Shown in pieces: positions 46,443-58,900 of a DNA stretch of 64,000 bases (positions are counted from its first letter, which is position 1; the number at the start of each line of letters is the position of its first letter). The notes under the pieces are model-generated. The model had not been told where the DNA came from. It saw only the letters and a program-made list of their open reading frames with translations, and made no database searches. Made by a program: the position numbers and the translations under genes. The stretch comes from Knoellia sp031844405 (lineage in GTDB: Bacteria > Actinomycetota > Actinomycetes > Actinomycetales > Dermatophilaceae), in contig JAUZVC010000001.1 of NCBI GenBank assembly GCA_031844405.1, positions 372,001 through 436,000 on the forward strand, given 5' to 3'.

Positions 46443-49400
46443 ACCCGCTCCGACGCCGCCCCCGCTCCACCCCGGCGACCCGGTCGCTGCGTCACGGGCG
46501 CAACCGCGGGCGCATCGCGTCGACGACGGTCGTGGTCCTCGCCGCATCGACCTTGGGCTGGGCCGCCGTGACCTCGCAGGGCGCCACCGTCCACGAAGCC
46601 GACGTCGGTGACGGCGCCGTGTGGATCACCTCGGACGTCCAGGCCAAGTTCGGCCGGCTCAACAAGGCGGTCGCACAGCTCGACGCAGGCGTTGCCTCCG
46701 ACGCCGCACCGGGCTCGGGCATCGACATCCTGCAGGACGGCAGCGCCGTCGTCGCCTGGTCCAGGGCGACCGCCCAGCTGCAGCCCATCGACGTCCGCAC
46801 CGCGCAGTTCCGCGAGGAGACCGCTGCGGCGCCCGGGTCGCCGAAGGCACAGCCCGGGCGCATCGTCCCGACGCTCGTCGACCTGCGCGGCGGCACCATC
46901 GCCGCCGTCGAGCCCCGGTCCGGCAAGGTCTGGGCGCAGCGCGTCGACCCGCGCGAGGGCATCGACAACCTCAGCGGCCTCGGCGCCGCCACCAAGCCGC
47001 TCGCCACCGTCGGTGGCGACGCCGTGCTCGCCGTCGGCGAGGACGGAGCGGTGCACGTCGCTTCCGGCGCCAAGGGCACGGTGACGACGATCCATCCCTG
47101 GGGCTCCTCGTTCGCGAAGCCGGTGACCACGCAGAGCGGCGCCAAGGGCGACCAGCTCCAAGTCACCGCACTCGGGTCCGCGTGGATGGTCTACGACCCG
47201 CAGCGCGACGCCCTGCACAGCGAGGGACGCACCGAGGGCGTCGCTGCGGGGTTCGCGTCGTCGGAGGGCGAGCCGGCCTACGCCGCCGTCCAGCTGCCGG
47301 GGCCGTCGGCCGACGCCGTCGCGATCGCCGGGGGCAGCGCGCTGCACATGGTCCGCGTCGACGGCGGGGCGCCGACCGGCGGGATCGAGGTCGCCGAGCG
47401 GGTCAACCGCAGCGGCGCCGTGCCGCTGCCGGCCCACCCCGTCGTCCTGCGCGGCTGCGTCCACGGCGCCTGGTCCGAGACCGGCAAGGTCTTCTACGGC
47501 GCCAACTGCGGCCGGGAGGACCCCGTGCCGACGGGCACCATCGACAACATCAGCGAGACCCCGCTGCGCGACGGCGTCGCCTTCCGGGTCAACCGGGGCG
47601 TCATCGTCCTCAACGACCTCGACAACGGCTCGGCCTGGGACATCCAGCGCGACAAGCAGAAGATCGACAACTGGGACGCCCTCATCCCGCCGCCGGAGCG
47701 TGACGAGGACAGCAAGAAGAAGGACAAGAACGTCGTCGACGACGCCGTGGCGCAGCAGCCGCCGACGGCCAAGCCCGACGACCTCACCGTCCGGGCCGGT
47801 CGCACGAGCAAGCTCCACGTCCTCGACAACGACACCGACGCCGCCGGCTCCGTACTCGCCATCGACCCACGCGACGTCAGCGCCGTGTCGGACCCCGACG
47901 TCCGCGCCTCGGTGTCGGCCGACGGCCAGAGCATCGACGTCACCGTGCCCACCGGCAGCGTCGAGCCGTTCCAGTTCACCTACCTCGTCGGCAACGGCAA
48001 GGTGAAGGCCAAGTCCCGCGCCGCCGTTAAGGTCTCCATCGCGCCCGACGCCACGAACAACGCGCCCTTCCTGCGTGAGGGGCAGGCCAAGCTCGCGAAG
48101 ACGGCATACCCGGTCCTGGCCGGCAAGCGGCTCGCGGTGCCGGTCGTCGCGGACTGGCGCGACCCCGAGTCCGACCCGGTCCTCGCGACGGTCGACGGCG
48201 AACGGCTCAGCATCGACGGGCAGGGGCGCCTCGCCTACCTCGCCCCGCCCGAGCCGGGCAAGGGGAGCATCGACTACGTCGCCGACGACGGCCGTGGTGG
48301 ACGGACCAAGGGCGCGGTCCCGGTGGAGGTCGTCGCCCTCACCGAGACCCGGGCACGGCCGCCGGTCACCCAGCCCGACGTCATCCGCGGGGTCGTCGGC
48401 AAGTCTCTCCAGGTCGAGCCCCTCGGCAACGACATCGCCGGTGCCGACCCCAGCGACCCGGACGACCGGATGCATCTCGCCGGCGAGGTCCGCGCCAGCG
48501 GCTCCCTCACCGTCGACAGCAACCTCGACACCGGTGTCGTCACCGTCACCCCGTCCGCGCCGGGCACCTACGAGCTCTCGTATGCCGCCCAGGTCGGCGG
48601 CGGGGTCGCTCCGGGCCGGATCCGGGTCGACGTCATCGAGGCTGCGGACCCCGACGCGCCGCCGGTCGCGGTGGGCGACAGCGCGACGCTGCGTGACCAG
48701 TCGCCGACGCTCGTCGACCCGCTCGCCAACGACTACAGCCCGCGGGCCGACGTCCTCGTGACACAGGGCGCCACGGCTGCGACGAGCGAGGACTCGTGGC
48801 TGCGCGCCTCGATCTACCAGGGGCGCTGGATCCGGGTCGTGGCGCTCGAGCCCGCCGGTGCCGCCGCCGACGCCACCCGCCGCGGGACGATCCGCTACAC
48901 GGTGAGCGATGGGTCCAAGCAGGCGACCGGCGAGGTGACCGTCACCCAGAAGGCGCCGCTCGACCTCGACCCCGTCGTCGAGGACGACACCGCGGTCGTG
49001 CGCGAGGGCGACACGGTCGCCGTGCCCGTGCTCGACAACGACACGATGGCCGACGGCATCCCGCTCCGGATCGACCCGCTGAGCGTCAAGGTCCTCGGCC
49101 GCGACGTCGAGCAGACCGCCTTCGCATCGGGCAACGTCGTCCGGTTCGTCCCGTGGGCGACCGAGCTCACGGCCGAGCAGCTCGTCACGGTCGAGTACGC
49201 CGCCTACCCCGAAGGTCTGCCCGAGCGTGCGCAGACCGGCCGGGTGAGCATCCGGGTGACTCCGCTGCCGAGCCAGGCACGACCCAACCAGGTGCCGGTC
49301 GCCCGCAGCTTCTCCTCGTCGGTCACGGCCGGCGACCCGCTGACGATCACCGTCCCGACGACCGGGGTCGACCCCGACGGCGACACCGTCGGCGTCGCCG

Positions 49401-52400
49401 GTGTCGTCGGCGCCAACGGCGGACCGGTCGACCTCACCCACGGGCGCGTCGTCTCCACCGGCCCGTCGACGATCCGCTACGAGTCCTTCCCGACGGCGTC
49501 GGGCACCGAGGTCATCAACTACGAGGTCGTCGACCGGTTCGGTGGTGTGAGCCGGGCGTTCGTGCGGGTCGGTGTCGTCGCGCCCGGCGACCCGCAGCCC
49601 CCCGTGGCCGTCGACGACACGGTGACGGCGGCGCCCGGCAAGACGGTGACCGTCCCCGTCACCGCCAACGACCTCATCGCACGGGGCGACTCCGTCGAGC
49701 TCCAGCACGAGGGCCTCAACCCCTCGTCCGAGGCCTCGCAGTGGAAGGTCGACCTCGACGAGGAGACCGTCTCGACGAAGGTGCCGGGCGAGGGCGCCCC
49801 CGTCCACGACTTCACCTACGGCATCACCAACGGCGTCTTCGACCCGTCGCGCGCGAGCCTGCTCGTGCGTGGGCAGGAGGGCTGGCTCAACCCGCCCACC
49901 GCCAACGACGACGTCGCCAGGCCCAAGGGTGGTGAGACGGCCACGACCGTCGACGTCCTCGCCAACGACACCGACATCGACTCGGACCCGGCGACGCTCG
50001 AGGTCGTCGACGTCCTCTCCACCCACGGCCGGGTCGTCGGCAACCGGGTGAGCGTCGACGTCCTCGACCACCCCCATACCGTCCCCTACGTCATCGAGGA
50101 CGAGGACGGCGCGCGGGCGATGGCCGTCGTCCACGTGCCGCGCGGCGCCGGGGGCACGCCGTTCGTCGTCGAGGGCGCGCTCATCGAGATGGAGAAGGAC
50201 TCGACGAAGACGGTCCGGCTCGGCGACTACGTGAAGTCCCCCCAGGAGCGCACCCTCGGCATCACGTCGGCGAGCACGATCTCCACCGTCCCGGGCAGCA
50301 ACCTCGCCCTCGCCTCGGACGGCGACGGCACCCTCACGCTCACGTCCTCCGGCGGCTACGTCGGGCCGGCCTCGGTGATGTTCGAGGTGACCGACCAGAT
50401 GAGCGACGACCAGCAGGACGTCCACACGGCATACGTCTCGGTCCCGGTCCAGGTGGGACCCAAGGTGCCGCTGCTGCGCTGCCCGGCCACCGCGGTCACG
50501 GTGCTCGCCGGCGGACTGCCGCGCGCACTCGACCTGCCCACCCTCTGCCGCGCCTGGCTGCCCGTCGGGACGTCGGTGGACGATGTCGAGTTCACCTCCG
50601 AGTGGGAGCAGGAGCCGTCCGACGTGCGGCTCGACCGCAGCGGGACCGGGGAACGGCTCGTCACCCTCACCGCCGACTCCGGGGCGCCCTCGGGCACCGG
50701 CGTCCTGTCCGTCGGGACGCGTGGCTCCGACGTGCGTGCGAGGGTGCGCGTCACCGTGGTCGGCGGCGACAGCGACCCCTTCGCGAACATGCCGCCGCCG
50801 CGGCTGCGCCCCATCACCGTCAACGGCCTCGAGGAGGGTGAGAGCCAGCAGGTCGACATCGGCTCCTACCTCGACTCGCCGGCGAAGGACCCGAGGTGCT
50901 CGGTCGAGTCCGCCACGGTCACGAGTGGCTCCGGGCTCAGCGTCACCCGCAGCGGCTGCACGATCACCGTCTCCGCCGGGCCGCGGCCCAGTCCCACGGG
51001 GCGGGTCTCGATCAGCGTCTCCGACGCCCCGGACGTCCCCGGCCGCACGGCCTCCGGCGCGGTGAGCGTCACGATGCTCGGTCGCCCGGACCCGCCGACA
51101 TCGGTGGCCGCGCAGGCCGACCGCGACGCCGGTGGCCGCGCCCGGGTGAGCTGGTCGGCGCCCTCCTACGACGGCGGCGCCCCGATCCGCGGCTACACGG
51201 CACGGTGGACCGGCGGCTCGACCGGCAGCCAGGAGTGCACGGCCTCGCCCTGCACCATCGAGGGCCTCACCAACGGCAAGGACTACTTCTTCACCGTCAC
51301 GGCCACCAACGCCGTCGGCGAGAGCGAGCCCGGGGGGCCGAGCAACGCCGCGCGACCCGACACCAAGCCCGGCCCCGTCACGGCGGTGTCCATGGCGAGC
51401 CGCGGCGACGGGTCGCTGACGATGACGTGGTCCCCGCCCGAGAACAAGGGCTCGGCCGTCACGAAGTACCTCGTGCGCCTCGTCCCGACGAGTGGCGGCA
51501 CGCCGCGGACGGCGGAGGTGGCGGCCCCGGCCACGACGGCCACGGTCACCGGACTCGACAACATGAGCGAGTACGCCGTGGCCGCCCAGGCCTACAACGA
51601 GGCCGGGCCGGGCCCGTTCGGCGCCGACACGATGATGCAGTCGGCGGGCACGCCCCCGGCACCCACCGGCTTCACCGCGACGGCCGACGGCCCCGGCGCC
51701 AACAAGGACCTCGCCGCGATCACCCTCACGTGGAACGCGACGAGCCCCAACGGGCCGCCGCTCAAGAACTACACCGTCAAGCGCCGAGTGGGTGGGGGAG
51801 CGTGGTCGGTCCTCAAGACCGTCCCGGCCTCCTCGACGCGGACGAGCGACCAGGTCGTCTACGACGGTCGCCGCTACGACTACGTCGTCACGGCGACCAA
51901 CGGCGCCGACCTCACCTCACCCGACAGCGCGGTCCAGTCGTTCACGTCGATCGGTATGCCGTCCACCCCCTCCGTGAGCGCGTCGACGCCCACGAGCGAC
52001 CGGCGGGCCCGACTCACCGTCGACCTCGGTTCACCGCGTGCGTCCGGTTTCTCCTCGGTGACCTGGCGCGCGTCGACCGGTGAGGGCGGCACGTTCACCT
52101 GCGGCGCCTGCCCGAGCGGCGGAAGCGTCACCTTCACGACGTCGGAGGTGAGCACGACCGCCAAAACGTTCAGCGTGCGCACCAACAACGGCACGAGCTC
52201 CTCGAACCGCTCGGGCGAGAGCAACCAGGTCACGCCCTACGGCCCGACACCACCGCCCCGCGAGGGCGTCCACACCGCGTCCGGCCGGACGGCGACCTTC
52301 AACTGGAGCCTGCCGGAGGACGGTCGCAACGTCACCCAGGTCGAGGTGACCGGGGACGCCCGCCACAGCGGTTCCCCGATCACGAGCATCCAGGCCTCGG

Positions 52401-52843
52401 GCGACTACTCCGAACCACTCGTCATCCAGGTGCGGGCCTACTCCGAGGCCGGCTGGTCGGGCTGGACGATGATGAGACGCGTCACCGATCCGCCCCCGGA
52501 CCCCTCCATCCACAACGTCCACCCCGGCTCCAGGCCCATCGTGGACAGGTCCGGCAACGGCGTCGGCTCGTGCGCCCGGGAACCCGGGTGCCCCGAGGTG
52601 ATGTTCGACATCCGTGACTTCACCCCCGGGGCCGGCCAGTGGCGGGCCCAGCAGGATGCCGACCGCAACGGGACGCCCGACTACTACAGCACCTGGCGGT
52701 CGATCACCGTGACGGGTCCGGACTCGTACTCCACCCCCTACCGGCCCATCTTCGGTCGCAACGTCGGAAACATCCGCGTGCAGATCAGCCTGGGCGGCCG
52801 GGACTACTACTCGGGATGGGTCCAGTGGAACGCGCCGTACTGA
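46439..52843 (+). CDS. Giant Ig/cadherin-like and fibronectin-III surface protein, copy 1
   Basis: This 2,134-residue protein starts with a basic segment and a signal-anchor-like hydrophobic stretch ('RIASTTVVVLAASTLGWAAV'). Residues 50-430 form a conserved region that may be a beta-propeller. Roughly 430-1,330 is a row of Ig/cadherin-like domains, each marked by an N-D calcium-type motif: 'LDNDTDA', 'LGNDIAG', 'LANDYSP', 'LDNDTMA', 'TANDLIA', 'LANDTDI'. From about residue 1,545 come fibronectin-III repeats ('GGRARVSWSAPSYDGG', 'GLTNGKDYFFTVTATNAVGE'). No sortase motif or C-terminal membrane segment is seen, so anchoring must be N-terminal or non-covalent. Its GTG overlaps the transglutaminase-like gene, suggesting it is a client of that module. 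Confidence 0.9.
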   Translation: MNPLRRRPRSTPATRSLRHGRNRGRIASTTVVVLAASTLGWAAVTSQGATVHEADVGDGAVWITSDVQAKFGRLNKAVAQLDAGVASDAAPGSGIDILQDGSAVVAWSRATAQLQPIDVRTAQFREETAAAPGSPKAQPGRIVPTLVDLRGGTIAAVEPRSGKVWAQRVDPREGIDNLSGLGAATKPLATVGGDAVLAVGEDGAVHVASGAKGTVTTIHPWGSSFAKPVTTQSGAKGDQLQVTALGSAWMVYDPQRDALHSEGRTEGVAAGFASSEGEPAYAAVQLPGPSADAVAIAGGSALHMVRVDGGAPTGGIEVAERVNRSGAVPLPAHPVVLRGCVHGAWSETGKVFYGANCGREDPVPTGTIDNISETPLRDGVAFRVNRGVIVLNDLDNGSAWDIQRDKQKIDNWDALIPPPERDEDSKKKDKNVVDDAVAQQPPTAKPDDLTVRAGRTSKLHVLDNDTDAAGSVLAIDPRDVSAVSDPDVRASVSADGQSIDVTVPTGSVEPFQFTYLVGNGKVKAKSRAAVKVSIAPDATNNAPFLREGQAKLAKTAYPVLAGKRLAVPVVADWRDPESDPVLATVDGERLSIDGQGRLAYLAPPEPGKGSIDYVADDGRGGRTKGAVPVEVVALTETRARPPVTQPDVIRGVVGKSLQVEPLGNDIAGADPSDPDDRMHLAGEVRASGSLTVDSNLDTGVVTVTPSAPGTYELSYAAQVGGGVAPGRIRVDVIEAADPDAPPVAVGDSATLRDQSPTLVDPLANDYSPRADVLVTQGATAATSEDSWLRASIYQGRWIRVVALEPAGAAADATRRGTIRYTVSDGSKQATGEVTVTQKAPLDLDPVVEDDTAVVREGDTVAVPVLDNDTMADGIPLRIDPLSVKVLGRDVEQTAFASGNVVRFVPWATELTAEQLVTVEYAAYPEGLPERAQTGRVSIRVTPLPSQARPNQVPVARSFSSSVTAGDPLTITVPTTGVDPDGDTVGVAGVVGANGGPVDLTHGRVVSTGPSTIRYESFPTASGTEVINYEVVDRFGGVSRAFVRVGVVAPGDPQPPVAVDDTVTAAPGKTVTVPVTANDLIARGDSVELQHEGLNPSSEASQWKVDLDEETVSTKVPGEGAPVHDFTYGITNGVFDPSRASLLVRGQEGWLNPPTANDDVARPKGGETATTVDVLANDTDIDSDPATLEVVDVLSTHGRVVGNRVSVDVLDHPHTVPYVIEDEDGARAMAVVHVPRGAGGTPFVVEGALIEMEKDSTKTVRLGDYVKSPQERTLGITSASTISTVPGSNLALASDGDGTLTLTSSGGYVGPASVMFEVTDQMSDDQQDVHTAYVSVPVQVGPKVPLLRCPATAVTVLAGGLPRALDLPTLCRAWLPVGTSVDDVEFTSEWEQEPSDVRLDRSGTGERLVTLTADSGAPSGTGVLSVGTRGSDVRARVRVTVVGGDSDPFANMPPPRLRPITVNGLEEGESQQVDIGSYLDSPAKDPRCSVESATVTSGSGLSVTRSGCTITVSAGPRPSPTGRVSISVSDAPDVPGRTASGAVSVTMLGRPDPPTSVAAQADRDAGGRARVSWSAPSYDGGAPIRGYTARWTGGSTGSQECTASPCTIEGLTNGKDYFFTVTATNAVGESEPGGPSNAARPDTKPGPVTAVSMASRGDGSLTMTWSPPENKGSAVTKYLVRLVPTSGGTPRTAEVAAPATTATVTGLDNMSEYAVAAQAYNEAGPGPFGADTMMQSAGTPPAPTGFTATADGPGANKDLAAITLTWNATSPNGPPLKNYTVKRRVGGGAWSVLKTVPASSTRTSDQVVYDGRRYDYVVTATNGADLTSPDSAVQSFTSIGMPSTPSVSASTPTSDRRARLTVDLGSPRASGFSSVTWRASTGEGGTFTCGACPSGGSVTFTTSEVSTTAKTFSVRTNNGTSSSNRSGESNQVTPYGPTPPPREGVHTASGRTATFNWSLPEDGRNVTQVEVTGDARHSGSPITSIQASGDYSEPLVIQVRAYSEAGWSGWTMMRRVTDPPPDPSIHNVHPGSRPIVDRSGNGVGSCAREPGCPEVMFDIRDFTPGAGQWRAQQDADRNGTPDYYSTWRSITVTGPDSYSTPYRPIFGRNVGNIRVQISLGGRDYYSGWVQWNAPY

Positions 52844-52955
52844 GCCACCGCGGTCGCCGGGCAGTTCTCCCCATGTCCTGCACGGCGGACCTGTGGCATG
52901 GTTCGGACGATGGAAGGGGAGGCTCGCCCACTCAGGTGAGCGGTGAGGGTTCGTC

Positions 52956-55900
52956 ATGACACGTTCATCACGCCGAGTCGCGGGGACACCCCGCGGTCGC
53001 CGCGGTGTCGCCTCCTTCGGCGTCGTCGCCGTCGCCGCGTCGATGCTCACCTACGCCGCGGTGACGAGCCGGGGATCGACGGTCCACGAGGCCGACGTCG
53101 GCGACGGCGCCGTCTGGGTCTCGTCGTCGGCCCAGGCGAAGTTCGGCCGGCTCAACACCCAGGCCCGCCAGCTCGACGCCGGTGTCGCGACCGCGCTCGC
53201 GGACGGCTCCGAGGTCGACATCCTCCAGGACGGCGCAGCCGTCGTCGGGGTCGCCACCGGCAACACCCTCTCGCCCATCGACGTCCGCACGGCCACATCC
53301 GGCGACTCCGGCGCTGCGGCTCCGGCGCCCCTCACGGCCCGCGCCGGCCAGTTCGTCCCCGCGACCGTCGACCTGCGCGGCGGCACCATCGCCACCGTCG
53401 ACCCCAGAACCGGCAAGGTCTGGGCGCAGCGGGTCGACCCCAAGGAGGGCATCGAGTCCCTGCAGGACATCACGACGACGGCCAAGCCGCTCGCCACGAT
53501 CGGGGCCGCCGCCTCGCTCGCGGTCGACGCCCGCGGCGCCGTCATCGCCGCCTCGGGTGCGACCGGACGCGTCGTGACGATCGCTCCCACGGCCGACGGC
53601 TTCGCCAAGCCGGTGACCACGGCGACCGACGTGCGCGCTCCACTGCTCGATGTCACCGCCGTCGGCGACACGTGGGTGCTCTACGACCCCGACAGGGACG
53701 AGCTGCACGTCGAGGGTCGTGAGGAGCCGGTGAGCGCCGGGGCCGCGCTCGGTGACGGGCCGGCATACGCCGCCCTCCAGATGCCCGGACCGGAGGCCTC
53801 GACCGTCGTCGTGGCCAACGCGGTGGCGGCACGCCCCGTGAGCCTCGACGGCAGTGGCGACGGCGCCGGCGGCGTCGAGGTGCGCGACCAGGCCAACCGC
53901 GCGGTCGAGCCACCCCTCGTCACCCGCCCGGTCGTCCTGCGGGGCTGCCTGCACGCCGCGTGGGCCGAGACCGGCAACGTCTTCTACGGCGCCAACTGCG
54001 GACGCACCGACGCCGTCGCCGCGGGCTCCCTCGGCGGCGTGGGCGAGGCCGTCGTCCGCGACGGGGTCGCCTTCCGCGTCAACCGCGGCAACGTGGTCCT
54101 CAACCAGCTCGACACCGGCGACGTCTGGGACCTCGACTCGACGAAGCAGAAGATCGACAACTGGGACGCGCTCATCCCGCCGACCAGACAGGACGACGAC
54201 AACGACAAGAAGGACGAGAACGTCGTCGACGACAACCAGGTGAGCCAGCCGCCCAAGGCGATGCCCGACAACCTGCGAGTCCGTGCCGGTCGCACGAGCA
54301 AGATCCACCCGCTCGACAACGACACCGACGCCAAGGCCTCGATCCTCGCGATCGACCCCAAGGACCTCACCGCGCCCAGCGCGCCCGACGTCACGGCGAC
54401 CGTGTCGAGCGACGGGCAGACCGTCGACGTCAACGTGCCACCGAACCCGTCGTCATCGCAGATCACGTTCTCCTACAATGTGAGCAACGGCAAGGCCAAG
54501 GAGAAGGCGTCGGCAAAGATCGTCCTCACCGTCGTCGGTGACGAGGTCAACACCCCGCCGAAGCTGCGCGAGGGACGCGCCGAGCTCGCCCGTCGGACCT
54601 ATCCCGTCGTGTCCGGCGGCCGGGTCTCGGCGTCGGTCCTCGGCGACTGGCGCGACGGCGAGAGCGACCCGCTCACGGTCGACGCCACGGACCCGAGCAC
54701 GGTCATCGACGGCCAGAACCGCGTGGGCATCAGCGCGCCGGTCAAGCCGGGTCCCGCCACCGTCGCCTACGCCATCAACGACGGACGCCAGAGCAGCAAG
54801 GGCGAGGTCAACCTCTCGGTCCTCGACCTCGCACAACCCAACGCGGTCGCCCCGACGACCCAGCCCGACGTCGTGCGCGCGGTGCTCGGCAAGCCCGTCC
54901 AGCTCGAGCCGCTGGGCAACGACATCCCCGGCGCCGACCCGGGCGACCCCGACGCCCGCCTCCGGCTCGCCGGCGAGGTCGCACCGACCGGGCCGCTCGA
55001 CGTCGACACCAACCTCACGACCGGCGTCGTCACCGTGACGCCCAACGGTCTGGGCACGACCGAGCTCGCCTACGCGGCCCAGTCGGGCGGCACCGTGAGC
55101 CCGGGCCGGATCCGCATCGACGTCGTCGAGCCCGCCGACCCCGAGGCGCCACCGGTCGCCGTGCCCGACGGTGCCACCCTGCGCGACCAGGCACCGACGA
55201 TGGTCGACGTCCTCGCCAACGACTACAGCCCACGCGCGGACGTCGTCGTCACCCAGAGCGCCAAGGTCGACGCCGACAACGGCTGGCTCCGCCCGACGAT
55301 CTACCAGGGCCGCTGGGTCCGCATCGAGGCCCTCGAGCCGTCTCCGATCAGCGGCGAGGGCAGCCGGCAGGGCACGGTCGAGTACACGATCAGCGACGGC
55401 ACCAAGCGCACGACGGGCCGCATCAACGTCGTCCAGCGCCCGCCTGTCGCGGGAGCGGCGCCGACGGTCGAGGACGACCGCGCGACCGTCCGCGAGGGCG
55501 ACAGCGTCTCGGTCGGGGTGCTCGACAACGACACGATGGCCGACGGCATCCCCCTCGTCCTCGACCCCGGCAGCATCAAGGTCCTCGGCGGCAGCGAGCC
55601 ACGCGCCTTCGCCTCCGGCAACCTCATCCGCTACGTCCCCGAGTTCACGGCTCTCACGGCGCCCAAGGACGTCGTCATCGAGTACGCCGCGTATGCCGAG
55701 GGCTCGCCCGAGCGCGCGAAGACCGGCCGCCTCACGGTCACCGTCAACCCTCTTCCCACCCGCGCCACGCCCAACCAGGCGCCGGTCGCGCGCAGCTTCT
55801 CCGGCTCGGTGACCGCAGGCGAGTCGGTCACCCTGACGATCCCGTCGACCGGGGTCGACCCCGACGGCGACACCGTGACGATGCGCGGGATCGTCGGCAA

Positions 55901-58900
55901 GGACGCCGAGGCGCTCGACCTCACGCACGGCCGCATCGTCTCGATCGGTCCGTCGACGATCCGCTACGAGGGCTACCCCAACGCCGCGGGCACCGAGCTC
56001 ATCCGCTACGAGGTGCAGGACCGCTTCGGGGCGACGAGCCAGGCGTTCGTGCGCGTCGGCGTCGTGCGCCCCGGCGACCCGCAGCCGCCGGTCGCCGTCG
56101 AGGACGAGGTCGTCGCCGCGCCGGGCAAGCGCGTCACCGCCCACGTCCTGCGCAACGACCTCATCGCCCGCGGAGACGCGGTGCGGATGCAGTTCAAGGA
56201 CCTCAACCCCGGTGACGTCCAGCGGCAGTGGCAGGTCGACGAGGACGACAACACCATCTCGACCCTCGCCCCCGAGCCCGGCGCCCCGACGCACCAGTTC
56301 GTCTACGGCATCGACAACGGGATCTTCGACCCCTCGCGCACGACGGTCCTCGTCCGCGGCGTCGAGGGCCACATCAACCCGCCGATCGCCCAGGACGACG
56401 TCGCCAGGGCCACCCCGGGCGAGACGACGACGCTCGTCGACGCGCTCGCCAACGACACCGACATCGACTCCGACCCGGCGACCCTGCGCATCGTCGACGT
56501 CCTCTCGCCCGCGGGCACGATCGAGAACGGCAGGGTCCGGGTCACGCTGCGCGACCACCCGCAGACCGTCCCCTACGTCATCGAGGACGAGGACGAGGCC
56601 CGGGCGCTGGCGATCATCCACGTGCCCGCGGGCGACAACGGCCTCCCGTTCGTCGTCGAGGGCGCCCTCATCGAGATCGACAAGGACTCGACCAAGACCG
56701 TCCGGCTCTCCGACCACGTGAAGTCCCCCCGGGGCAAGGCCGTGAGCATCACCGCCGCCGCCACGGTCTCGACCTCCCCGGCGCAGGCCCTCGAGGGCAC
56801 GGCGCAGGGCGGCGACGCGGTCGAGCTCACCTCGCGCGGTGGCTACGTCGGACCCGGCGCGCTCATGCTCGAGGTGAGCGACCGCGAGAGCCCCGACGAC
56901 AAGGACGTGCGGACGGCATACGTCTCGATCCCGGTCCAGGTCGGTCCCAAGGTCCCGCTGCTTCGCTGCCCCGACGCGCCCCTGGTCCTCGCCGCAGGCG
57001 GTCGGCCGCGCGAGGTCGACATCCCGACCTACTGCCGCGCCTGGCTGCCGATCGGCATGAACCTCGACGAGGTGGAGTTCGAGGCCAGGTGGGAGCCCCA
57101 GGCCAAGGGAGCCGACCTCGAGCAGGCCGAGACCGGAGGCCGCCTCGTCACGCTGCGTGCCGGTGAGCGCGCGCCCACCGGCACCGGTTCGGTCACCGTC
57201 ACCTCTCCCGGTATGCCGTCCGTGAAGTTCCCGGTCCAGGTTCTCGGTCGCGACGCGGCCGGTCTCGCCGCCGGCGCCGCTGCGGGGGCGAACGGGACGG
57301 ACCCGGCTGCCGTTCTCGGCCCACCGCGCATGCGCCCCATCGCCGTCGACGGCCTCAACGAGGGCGAGTCCACGACGGTCGACGTGAGCCGCTACCTCGA
57401 CTCGCCGCTCGAGAAGCCGTCCTGCTCGATCGAGGCGGCCGCGCTCGAGAGCGGTTCAGGCATCGAGGTCTCACGCAGCGGGTGCACGCTCACCCTGCGC
57501 GCGACGTCGCAACCCAGCCCGACCGCGACGATCTCGCTGCTCGTCTCCGACGGTCCCGACCGGACCGCGGCCGGCCGGGTCACGGTGACGATGCGTGGCA
57601 AGCCGACGGCGCCGACCGGCGTCAGCGCCATCGCCGACCGGATCGCCGGTGGCCAGGCCCGCGTCTCGTGGGTGGCGCCCGGGTACGACGGCGGCGTGAC
57701 GATCTCGACCTACCTCGTCCGGTGGACCGGTGGGAGCAGCGGGACGCTCGAGTGCTCCTCGTCGCCGTGCACGGTCACCGGCCTCACCAACGGCAAGGAC
57801 TACACGTTCACCGTCCTCGCCCGCAACGCCGTCGGCGACAGCCCGCCGAGTGCGGCGAGCAACGTCGTGCGTCCCGACACCAAGCCCGAGGCGACCTCCG
57901 GGGTGCGGATGGTCTCCCGCGGCGACGGCACGCTCGTCGTCGGCTGGTCGCCCGCGCCCAACAAGGGCTCGGAGATCACGAAGTACGTCGTGCGCCTCGT
58001 CCCGACGAGCTCGGGCGCGGGCGTGCGCACGGTGACCGCCGCGGGCAACGCGACGAGCACCACCGCCGGTGGGCTCGACAACAACTCGCCCTACTCGGTC
58101 TCGGTCCAGGCCTGGAACGGCGCGGGCGCGGGTCCCTTCGGCCCGGCGGTGCAGATGCAGTCGGCCGGCACTCCGCCCGCGGTCACCGGCATCACCGGGG
58201 CCACCCGCGGGCCCGGAGCCGGCTACGACTCCGAGTCGATCACCGTGTCGTGGAACCAGCAGACCAACCCCAACGGCCCGCCGCTCAAGCACTACACCGT
58301 CTACCGCAACGTCGGGGGCGGCGGCTGGACGCAGATCGGGCGGGTCGGCGCGCAGACCCGCACCTTCGCCGACACCATCCCCTACGACGGCCGGACCTAC
58401 GGCTACACCGTGACCGCGACCAACGGCGCCGACCTCGAGTCGCCCAAGGGTGACCCGTGGACCTACACGTCCGTCGGCGTGCCGAGCAACCCGAGGGTGA
58501 GCGCCGAGACGCCGCGCGCGGACAAGTCCGTCGTCGTGCACGTGCAGGTCGGCGAGTCGCGGGCCGGTGGCTTCCAGTCGATCCAGTGGCGCGGTGGTGG
58601 CAAGTCCGGGTCGCACCCCTGCGGCTGCACGCCGGGCACGACGGTGACCTTCACGCTGGACAACATGGGGACCCAGCCACTCACCGTCAAGGTCCGCACC
58701 GTCAACACCGGTGGCCGCCAGTCCGCCGAGGCGACCAGCAACCAGGTCCAGCCCTACGGGGACACACTGGCGCCGGTGAACCTCACGTCCTCCGTCGACG
58801 GTCGCACCATCACGTGGCGCTGGGACCTGCGCACCAACGGCCGGGAGATCGACAAGGTCGAGATCAGGACGTTCGACGGCCGTGGATGGCGGACACCGGA

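Noticed and set aside
46001..50425. A 1,474-codon open frame on the minus strand
   Set aside because: It lies opposite the first giant gene and part of the transglutaminase-like gene, has Asp/Gly/Arg/Val-biased sequence typical of antisense frames in high-GC DNA, and no ribosome site or protein motif.
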